DNA of 9,243 nucleotides, from contig JAZUFW010000008.1 in the NCBI GenBank assembly GCA_045640905.1, forward strand, positions 1-9,243. The letters are read 5' to 3'. Made by a program: the position numbers and the translations under genes. This DNA is from JAILLW01 sp045640905. Lineage in GTDB: Bacteria; Bacillota; Clostridia; Lachnospirales; Lachnospiraceae. Under the pieces are notes generated by a model. That model had not been told where the DNA came from. It did not search any database and saw nothing but the letters and a program-made list of their open reading frames with translations. This document shows, piece by piece, positions 1 to 4,829 of the stretch. The number at the start of each line of letters is the position of its first letter. Position 1 is the first letter of the stretch.

Positions 1-423
1 ATGTCTGCTCCGGTACCGCCGGATAATACGCCGGAACATGTTCACAACTTCACATGGCAGACCATCTATGAAGCAACACCTGATTCCGATGGCTTGGAGG
101 GTGAGGTTTGTTCCTGCGGGGCAACAAGAAATACGCAGCCCCTTTCCGCATACGGATATGCATTGAATGATTATGCGACGTCAATGATTAACGCAGCCAA
201 GTCAGGACAGACGATTACCTTTGAGTTTGGTGAGTGGAACTCATTCCCGAAGAGCTTCATGGCTAAGCTGGTTGATAAGTCAGCACAGAACGTAACCTTC
301 GTATTCCATTACAAATGGAACCACGTAAAGCAGGAGATAACCATTCCTGCAGGAACACCAATTGACCTTAATTTTGATTGGTACGGACCTGCTAAGATGG
401 CCGAACTTTACGGAGCAAATTAG
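1..423 (+). CDS. Secreted HxH/CxC-module protein, 3' end (5' partial)
   Basis: This is the C-terminal 140 residues of a protein of unknown function. The ATG at position 1 is probably an internal Met: no signal peptide or ribosome binding site is visible, and the paralogue starting at 8486 has about 150 further residues before the shared part. The visible piece has a short Pro-rich linker (residues 2-11), then HVHNF (H13, H15), a DGLEGEVCSCG segment (C37, C39), a helical stretch, a WNSFPKSFM motif and a beta-rich end with an IPAG motif. By hand, 78 of 102 residues match the paralogue at the right edge. The two His and two Cys have the spacing of a possible metal site; I recognise HxHxF...CxCG as a recurrent motif in clostridial extracellular proteins, but binding is inference. 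It ends with TAG at 421-423, just upstream of the small-RNA promoter. Alternatively it could be a short intact gene starting at position 1, which I think less likely. Confidence 0.8.
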   Translation: MSAPVPPDNTPEHVHNFTWQTIYEATPDSDGLEGEVCSCGATRNTQPLSAYGYALNDYATSMINAAKSGQTITFEFGEWNSFPKSFMAKLVDKSAQNVTFVFHYKWNHVKQEITIPAGTPIDLNFDWYGPAKMAELYGAN

Positions 424-446
424 TAGAAACAATAGGTTTTAGTAAT

Positions 447-474
447 TTGACAATATGCTCTCTAAGCATATAAT
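447..474 (+). promoter_or_regulatory. Consensus sigma-A promoter for a short transcript
   Basis: A perfect -35 box TTGACA (447-452) and a perfect -10 box TATAAT (469-474) are separated by 16 bp. Transcription should start near 480-482. No coding sequence with a ribosome binding site follows. Instead there are three hairpins and an intrinsic terminator within 95 bp, so the promoter appears to serve a small RNA or a leader RNA rather than a protein directly. Confidence 0.75.
453..471. promoter_or_regulatory. Inverted repeat inside the promoter (candidate operator)
   Basis: ATATGC (453-458) and GCATAT (466-471) form a perfect 6-bp inverted repeat with a 7-bp centre. It fills the spacer and runs into the -10 box. 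This placement is typical of repressor operators that block polymerase. The cognate protein is unknown; the LuxR-type regulators in the window are candidates only by proximity. AT-rich promoters produce short inverted repeats by chance, so confidence is moderate. Confidence 0.4.
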
Positions 475-479
475 AAAAA

Positions 480-573
480 CACAAAGGTGCTACCGATAGA
501 CGGTTAGCCCGATTATGTTTGATAATCTAAAAAGACTGCCAAAGTTTTCTCAGGACTAGTGGTGGTCTTTTTG
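480..573 (+). ncRNA. Candidate small structured RNA (about 93 nt, three hairpins)
   Basis: A predicted transcript lies between a consensus promoter and an intrinsic terminator. Hairpin 1 pairs GCTACCG (489-495) with CGGTTAGC (501-508) around a 5-nt loop, with one bulged T. Hairpin 2 pairs GATTAT (511-516) perfectly with ATAATC (522-527) around a GTTTG loop. Hairpin 3 is the terminator stem (529-540 with 561-572). No ORF with a ribosome binding site lies inside it. I compared it from memory with cobalamin, cyclic-di-GMP I and II, guanidine, ZTP, fluoride, glutamine, 4.5S and 6S RNA and found no convincing match. It could instead be the 3' UTR and terminator of the upstream gene, or a terminating leader of the LuxR-type gene at 840, 268 nt further on. 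Confidence 0.5.
529..572 (+). terminator. Intrinsic terminator
   Basis: The left arm AAAAAGACTGCC (529-540) pairs with the right arm GGTGGTCTTTTT (561-572) over 12 positions including two G-T wobbles, with a 20-nt loop. The stem runs directly into the T tract, and the leading A run makes it partly bidirectional in form. It would end the small RNA and any transcript reading through from the gene ending at 423. Confidence 0.7.
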
Positions 574-839
574 ATTGCGCGAAATATACTTTCCTACTGC
601 AACCCCGGCAGAGCGGTCCGCTCTGAACCGGAGAGCGCCTATCGCAAACGGTTTATCATCAGTAAGCATTTATTGCCGGGATTCTTGAAAGGTATCAATC
701 GCGGCAACGGGAGCCCGAAAAGTCAGGTGAAAAAGTGCGTTGTAATAATAGAAATGATAATTGCCAATATGTTACAATAAACGATATGGATTTATCCACA
801 TGGTTAAGTACAAAGAGTTGATTATACGAGCAAGCTGTG
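574..839. other. Intergenic stretch with GC-rich palindromes, no recognised gene
   Basis: This is the leader of the LuxR-type gene. From 600 to 720 the sequence is more GC-rich than its surroundings and dense in inverted repeats: CCGG...CCGG (605-608 and 628-631) enclosing AGAGCGG/CCGCTCT (610-616 and 618-624); a second AGAGCG (632-637) that could compete for the same CGCTCT; and TTGCCG (673-678) with CGGCAA (702-707). From 720 to 839 it is AT-rich, with a short TGGAT-TT-ATCCA palindrome at 787-798. A 73-codon frame opens at 559 but has no ribosome binding site and resembles nothing I know. It could be a decayed gene, a structured leader or an RNA element. Confidence 0.4.
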
Positions 840-1865
840 ATGGTAGAGATGGAACAACGAAACTCAAGTTCATATATACCGATGCCACTGACTAATTCAA
901 AGCTTAACAGGGGTGAAGTTAGATCATACATAGATACATTATCTGAAACTCAGACAAGGGAAATGGCACTTGCCGAGTATTATTATTTTACCGGCATGCA
1001 TTCAGAGAGTGAAGCGATTACTTCAAGGTATATTAATCACTCGGATCTGAATCTTAAGATGTCTGCCTGGTTTATGTATGTCTTCAGTAATCTGTTTCTT
1101 AACAGACAGGAAAAGGCAATGAAAGGTCTTGATGTCATATACGGCATGATTAATTCAGGCCTTAGTAGCTGTACAGACCAAGGGGCGCAGGCAATGCTGG
1201 TGTTTGTTGCCAACGCGGGCAATGTTCTTTTGCATTTAAAAGTCAGTGGGGTGCCTTCACTTAACAATTACCTTTCTTTGCTGCCGCCCGGGCTAAAAAT
1301 ATTTGGCTGTTATGTACTGGCGCATCAGGCTTACTTAAATGGTGAATATGAAAAGGGGATTGGCATAGTTGAGACAAGTCTTGCACTTGAAGGCGAAAGT
1401 TATCTGATTCCTACTATATATTTGTACCTTTCCGGCGCAATGAATGCTATGAGTCTTGAGAAGGTTGAGTTAGGCAAGGAATTTTTTCGTAAAGCATTCG
1501 CTTTGGCTAAGGATGACGGTCTGTTTGAGCCTATAGGTGAGCACCATGGACTTTTACAGGGCTTGATAGAAATATGTCTTAAGAAAAATGAAAAGGCATA
1601 TTATGAAAAGATAATAGGAATAACATACCAATTCAGCTATGGGTGGAGACGTGTTCACAATCCAATCACCAACAGCAATGTCGCAGATACCCTGACAACA
1701 ACCGAGTTTACCGTAGCAATGCTTGCCAATAAAGGTTGGACCAATGCTGAAATAGCTGATTATCTTGAACTTAATATTAATACGGTCAAAAGCCATATAA
1801 CAAACGTATTTAATAAGCTTGGAATCAATAGCAGAAAGGAATTGAACGAATTTATGTTAAAATAA
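840..1865 (+). CDS. TPR-like/LuxR-type transcriptional regulator
   Basis: This is a 341-residue cytoplasmic DNA-binding regulator. Residues about 40-260 are all-helical, with TPR-like repeats (for example ALAEYYYFTG near 44-53, AHQAYLNGEYEKGI near 161-174, and a helix pair near 192-225). Residues 285-339 form a GerE/LuxR helix-turn-helix: LTTTEFTVAML, then GWTNAEIADYLELNINTVKSH as scaffold and recognition helix, then KLGINSRKEL. There is no receiver domain and no NTP-binding loop, so it is neither a two-component regulator nor a full MalT-type ATPase. The GWRRVHNP segment before the HTH matches a LuxR subfamily I recall as common in Lachnospiraceae. The start is uncertain: GTG 837, ATG 840 and ATG 849 all lack a strong ribosome binding site; ATG 840 is chosen. 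Target genes and ligand are unknown. The secreted-protein genes on both sides are the obvious candidates. Confidence 0.9.
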   Translation: MVEMEQRNSSSYIPMPLTNSKLNRGEVRSYIDTLSETQTREMALAEYYYFTGMHSESEAITSRYINHSDLNLKMSAWFMYVFSNLFLNRQEKAMKGLDVIYGMINSGLSSCTDQGAQAMLVFVANAGNVLLHLKVSGVPSLNNYLSLLPPGLKIFGCYVLAHQAYLNGEYEKGIGIVETSLALEGESYLIPTIYLYLSGAMNAMSLEKVELGKEFFRKAFALAKDDGLFEPIGEHHGLLQGLIEICLKKNEKAYYEKIIGITYQFSYGWRRVHNPITNSNVADTLTTTEFTVAMLANKGWTNAEIADYLELNINTVKSHITNVFNKLGINSRKELNEFMLK

Positions 1866-1885
1866 CCATTTTTCTTAGAAAATGG
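1866..1885 (+). other. Hairpin directly after the LuxR-type gene
   Basis: CCATTTT (1866-1872) pairs perfectly with AAAATGG (1879-1885) around a 6-nt loop, starting at the base after the stop codon. No T tract follows (GTGGTGTATC), so it is not a standard intrinsic terminator. It may stabilise the mRNA 3' end or terminate weakly. Confidence 0.35.
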
Positions 1886-1929
1886 GTGGTGTATCGGATG
1901 ACCGGCCACAGTATTATTGAAAAGTGGAT

Positions 1930-1935
1930 TATAAT
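1930..1935 (+). promoter_or_regulatory. Possible -10 box for the secreted-protein genes
   Basis: TATAAT at 1930-1935 is a perfect -10 hexamer, and it sits in the only long gap before the secreted-protein pair. The hexamer 17 bp upstream (CACAGT) is a poor -35 box and there is no extended -10 TG. If it is used, an activator is probably needed and the leader would be about 200 nt long, including the decayed module fragment. Confidence 0.3.
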
Positions 1936-1956
1936 GTAATAAGTTAATATAAATCG

Positions 1957-2064
1957 TGTTTATTGTTTCGGAGGAGAAATATTCAGATTATATCTGCACT
2001 TGGATTCACATTGACTGAATATGCGACTCCGATGGTTGTGAATGCGAAGCCGGGACAGACGTAA
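1957..2064 (+). pseudogene. Decayed fragment of the HxH/CxC secreted module
   Basis: Read in the frame of 1957, 35 codons to the TAA at 2062-2064 align without gaps to the middle of the module found in the genes at 1-423 and 8486-9243. They start at the first Cys of CxCG and end at the GQT tripeptide. About 17 of 35 residues match the first gene, including R-N-x-Q-x-x-S-A, Y-A-T-x-M and A-K-x-G-Q-T. The second Cys and the CG are lost, no module sequence is visible upstream, and an in-frame stop ends it. Shortly downstream, in another frame, a W-D-G-P string weakly resembles the W-Y-G-P at the module end, which would imply an internal deletion. The GGAGGAG string at 1970-1976 looks like a ribosome binding site but falls on the Arg codons of the fragment. 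Confidence 0.7.
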
Positions 2065-2124
2065 GTTATAGAATGAGATGGGATGGACCGCGCCAAAGTA
2101 CACATCCTTGTGGAAAAAGGACCG

Positions 2125-2139
2125 TCCCTTAGAAAGGGG
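2125..2139 (+). promoter_or_regulatory. Hairpin covering the ribosome binding site of the next gene
   Basis: CCCTT (2126-2130) pairs with AAGGG (2134-2138) around an AGA loop, with a T-G wobble at the base. The right arm is the ribosome binding site (AAAGGGG, 2133-2139) that sits 6 bp before the ATG at 2146. Translation may therefore be limited until the stem opens. The stem is short, so the effect could be small. Confidence 0.4.
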
Positions 2140-2145
2140 AAAATC

Positions 2146-3030
2146 ATGAAAAAATTTCAACGTGTTTTTGGTTTCTTAATGGCACTGATAATCGTATCTT
2201 CTTTTTCGATATATGCGAAGGCTTATGAGGAAGCTCCGATTTATCTTGAGGATGTTAAGGTTGGAAGTTCATATTATTCACAATACTTTCCGGGAATTAT
2301 CAGAAGAGATTGCGGTGAGATTCATTTTAATTACTATGCTGATGAAAATCCGGAACATCTCCTTTTACAGGTGAGATTTCAAAAAGATGGAGGAGAAGTG
2401 GTCCCCGAGGATGGCATATTTGATGTTGAATTCATTCGCAGAGAGCTTGGGGTCTACAGAGATGATAGTTCTTTTAAAATAGAAGTACACGCTAACCAAT
2501 ACAGAGATACAAATCCCTCGGAACCGAAACCTGCAGAGGCCTCTGCGAATGCGAAAGAAGCACATGCATCTCATGCCGCAGAAGCTCAAATGGCTCCGGC
2601 AAAGAATTCTAACGGTACATATATGCTGAATTATTATGGTGTTCCGGTAATCTATTGCAGTGTATGTAACGAGCCTACCGTTGATTATGGTTTTGCTCAG
2701 CAACTATGGATGTCGGAAGTCAAAAATGCTGTAATGAATAAACAGGATTTCGATACGGAGTGGAAATTCTCTGCGCAGGAGTCAGAAGATTCGGTTACAA
2801 TTACTTCAAGTACATTTTACAGTTTTGATAAAGATACTCTTGAATATTTAAGCAATCAGCCCGTAGCTGTTACGCTTAAATTCCGTTATCAGAATAACTA
2901 TTATGAAACTGTGGTACCTGCAAATTATGATTGGACCCAGTTTGCTTTGGACGGTGAATGGGCAGGCTTTGGTCAAATATTGAAAGTTTGCGGTGGTAAA
3001 TTGATTACGGAAGAAGAGTTTAGAAAATAA
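2146..3030 (+). CDS. Secreted protein with divergent WNSF/IPA-type C-terminal module
   Basis: This is a 294-residue exported protein of unknown function. The start at 2146 is chosen because AAAGGGG precedes it and the product then opens with a classic signal peptide (MKK, hydrophobic 8-22, likely cleavage after AKA at 26). The frame stays open 63 bp further upstream, but that extension lacks a ribosome binding site and would bury the signal. Residues 27-122 form a beta-rich domain I do not recognise. Residues 123-155 are an Ala/Pro/Glu-rich linker. Residues 171-285 resemble the flanking secreted modules: CSVC (C171, C174), a helical stretch, SFDKDTLEYL in place of WNSFPKSFM, VTLKFRY, VVPA in place of IPAG, and GFGQILKVCGG at the end. 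The HxH pair of the relatives is missing. The beta-helix protein gene follows after 51 bp, so the two are probably co-transcribed. Confidence 0.85.
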   Translation: MKKFQRVFGFLMALIIVSSFSIYAKAYEEAPIYLEDVKVGSSYYSQYFPGIIRRDCGEIHFNYYADENPEHLLLQVRFQKDGGEVVPEDGIFDVEFIRRELGVYRDDSSFKIEVHANQYRDTNPSEPKPAEASANAKEAHASHAAEAQMAPAKNSNGTYMLNYYGVPVIYCSVCNEPTVDYGFAQQLWMSEVKNAVMNKQDFDTEWKFSAQESEDSVTITSSTFYSFDKDTLEYLSNQPVAVTLKFRYQNNYYETVVPANYDWTQFALDGEWAGFGQILKVCGGKLITEEEFRK

Positions 3031-3081
3031 ATGTTCGGTTGCTGACCGTTTTGATAAATACAGAAAAGGAATAAATGCTAT

Positions 3082-4782
3082 ATGTTTAAGAATATTTCAA
3101 AGAATGTATTTCTAAAGAAAGCATGTGTTGTTGCGTTTGGCGTGGCATTGGTATTTTCGCAGATTGAAAGTGTTGAAGCCTACGCAGAAACAATAAATTA
3201 TCTTGATGAAAACGGTGATGAGCAATCACTTCTTGACGGCGAATATACTGAAATAACCAGTAGCACAACCAGTCTCGCCGGAGGCAACAACTATGCTGTC
3301 ATAAGAGATACTGTAGTGGCTGACCGAATTACAGTCAGCGGTGCTGCTAAATTGATTCTGTGTAATGGTTTTGTACTGACAGCTCAAAAGGGAATAAATG
3401 TTTCAAACGAGGCACAATTATATATCTATGCGCAAAGTCCAGACGATTCCATGGGCCAATTAAAAATCGATGATGTTGATAGCGGCAACGCCGGAATCGG
3501 TGGCAATAATAACCAAAGCGCAGGCACAATTTCTATATCCGGCGGTAAGATTACCGTACAAGGAGGCACCAACGGAGCCGGAATAGGTGGCGGAAATGGC
3601 GGAGATGGCGGCGAAATAACTATTAACGGTGGAAACATAGAAGTCACTTCAGCAGCATATGCGGCCGGAATCGGCGGCGGGTCAAATGGCGGTGGCGGCG
3701 ATATAACTATTAACGGTGGAAATGTTACCGTTACAGGCTCGCCCAGCGGAGGCGCCGGGATAGGAAGCGGAGCCAGCGCAGCAAATAGCGGATTCATTAC
3801 TATCAATGGGAATCAATCGGTAGTAATTGTACACAATGAGGAAGCACTTGGAGCCGGAATAGGTGGCGGAAATGGTACCGGGTGCAGTATTGTTACGATA
3901 AACGGCGGAACTGTTGAAGCCTACGGCGGATACGGCGGGGCCGGAATCGGCGGCGGACCTGGCAGCAATCAAGGAGGAGATATAACAATTAACGCCGGAG
4001 ATGTAAACGTAACCGCTGTTGGCAGTGCTCAGGCGGCCGGAATCGGTGGAGGATATAATGGTAACGGAGGCACTGTCAATATTTATGGAGGTAATGTGAC
4101 TGCTACCGGAGGCACCAACGGAGCCGGAATCGGTGGCGGAAATAACGGAGATGTTGGAACCGTGAACATAAGAGGTGGATTAATTAAGGCAAAGAGTGCC
4201 GGCGGCGGAGCCGCTATCGGTAACGGAAACGGTGGCACAGCAAGCTTAGCCGGAAATGTAAACATCGATCCCAAATATGGGCACGTCAATCCGGATAGCG
4301 GTGAATTAACTTTGGATGAAAATGCACCCATAGTCGAACCCACAGATGATGAACCTATAATTGTAAATAATTCTACAGTAGCAGAAAGCATTGTTGATAT
4401 TCCGGCGAAACCCCGTATGGTATTAATGCAGAGCTTTGGCGGAAAGAGCCTGAGTGGTATTTGCACGATTGAAAAGCAGGGAGCGTTGTGCGAAGCTGCA
4501 TTTAAAGCTGCGACTCCGAAAGAATTCGCTGAAGCATTTTCATTTAATTTTAATCTTGATGCCACGGGAAAGAGTAAACCCAACTATGACAAAAAATCCG
4601 GAAAACTTGTATTGAACATACCGGCTCAATATCAGAACCCGGGAAGAACATTTGCTATTATCGGAATAGACAAAAACGGAATGACAAAGATTTTTTATGA
4701 CAAGGATCTTGATGACAAGATCCTTTCTGCAGAGATTGATATAGACGGATATGCTTTTTCGCTTATTTATTCTGATAAATAA
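3082..4782 (+). CDS. Secreted glycine-rich beta-helix repeat protein
   Basis: This is a 566-residue exported protein. A signal peptide (KK at 12-13, hydrophobic 14-26) has likely cleavage near VEA or AYA at 33-35. Residues 55-135 are beta-rich, with a LILCNGFVLTA strand typical of a parallel beta-helix cap. Residues 137-390 contain nine GAGIGG-type repeats, each followed by an ITINGGxVxV strand, spaced about 29 residues apart: one coil per repeat. An acidic linker (about 405-430) leads to a C-terminal domain (445-566) with two Cys (461, 470) and the motif string GRTFAIIGIDKNG...IFYD...IDGYAFSLIYSD, which I recall as a recurrent end domain of Lachnospiraceae extracellular proteins. Repeat proteins of this type are often annotated as carbohydrate-binding or adhesin-like; ligand and anchoring are unknown. 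No LPXTG or C-terminal membrane anchor is present. AAAAGGA (3064-3070) is the ribosome binding site, 11 bp from the ATG. Confidence 0.9.
   Translation: MFKNISKNVFLKKACVVAFGVALVFSQIESVEAYAETINYLDENGDEQSLLDGEYTEITSSTTSLAGGNNYAVIRDTVVADRITVSGAAKLILCNGFVLTAQKGINVSNEAQLYIYAQSPDDSMGQLKIDDVDSGNAGIGGNNNQSAGTISISGGKITVQGGTNGAGIGGGNGGDGGEITINGGNIEVTSAAYAAGIGGGSNGGGGDITINGGNVTVTGSPSGGAGIGSGASAANSGFITINGNQSVVIVHNEEALGAGIGGGNGTGCSIVTINGGTVEAYGGYGGAGIGGGPGSNQGGDITINAGDVNVTAVGSAQAAGIGGGYNGNGGTVNIYGGNVTATGGTNGAGIGGGNNGDVGTVNIRGGLIKAKSAGGGAAIGNGNGGTASLAGNVNIDPKYGHVNPDSGELTLDENAPIVEPTDDEPIIVNNSTVAESIVDIPAKPRMVLMQSFGGKSLSGICTIEKQGALCEAAFKAATPKEFAEAFSFNFNLDATGKSKPNYDKKSGKLVLNIPAQYQNPGRTFAIIGIDKNGMTKIFYDKDLDDKILSAEIDIDGYAFSLIYSDK
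3490..4251 (+). repeat. In-gene array of nine ~87-bp beta-helix repeats
   Basis: The Ile of each G/A-I-G core falls at residues 139, 168, 197, 227, 260, 289, 321, 350 and 379, giving spacings of 29, 29, 30, 33, 29, 32, 29 and 29. The first and last units are degenerate. Units 2 and 8 remain nearly identical at DNA level: 3562-3607 and 4108-4153 differ at only 3 of 46 bases, although more than 500 bp apart, which points to recent copying or recombination between units. Confidence 0.85.
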
Positions 4783-4817
4783 GCACTCCCCCGGCGTTTC
4801 CCGCGGGATAGTTGTTC

Positions 4818-4822
4818 GAGGA
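4818..4822 (+). promoter_or_regulatory. Ribosome binding site that decides a GTG start
   Basis: GAGGA at 4818-4822 lies 7 bp before GTG at 4830. The upstream in-frame TTG (4812) has only a weak GCGGGA before it, and the GAGGA would lie inside its coding sequence. The GTG start is therefore preferred, and it removes six residues from the longest reading frame. Confidence 0.65.
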
Positions 4823-4829
4823 TAGCTTT

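Noticed and set aside
480..573. Cyclic-di-GMP-I riboswitch as identity of the short transcript
   Set aside because: ACAAAGG and a CGGTTAGCC segment are only superficially similar; the GACGCAAAGCC core and tetraloop receptor are missing.
600..730. Possible cobalamin riboswitch
   Set aside because: An AGCCCGAA string (712-719) recalls the 3' core, but the GGTGAAAATCC-type and CCACTG-type core elements are not found in the right order and the downstream gene is not B12-related.
559..780. Possible 73-residue protein-coding gene
   Set aside because: There is no ribosome binding site, the start lies inside the terminator arm, the product resembles no family I know, and the DNA is palindrome-rich as expected for RNA structure rather than coding sequence.
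787..798. TGGAT-TT-ATCCA as operator for the LuxR-type regulator
   Set aside because: It is short, unaccompanied by a clear promoter, and not repeated at other promoters in the window.
1970..1980. GGAGGAGAAAT as a ribosome binding site with an ATT start
   Set aside because: The string falls on Arg/Asn codons of the module vestige, aligned with CAACAAGAAAT in the intact gene, and the frame it would start ends at 2064.
3036..3053. CGGT-TGCTG-ACCG-TTTT as a terminator between the two secreted-protein genes
   Set aside because: The stem has only 4 bp and the T run is short, so efficient termination is unlikely; the genes are 51 bp apart and probably co-transcribed.
3426..4583. Long minus-strand frames opposite the beta-helix gene (Pro-rich products)
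   Set aside because: They are complements of GGN-rich glycine codons. The Pro-rich products have no start signals, and the + strand frame has a signal peptide and regular repeats.
4788..4810. GC-rich CCCGCGGG palindrome as a terminator before the signalling operon
   Set aside because: The palindrome has no room for a loop and no T tract follows; I could not build a convincing hairpin from the flanking CCCCCGGCG.
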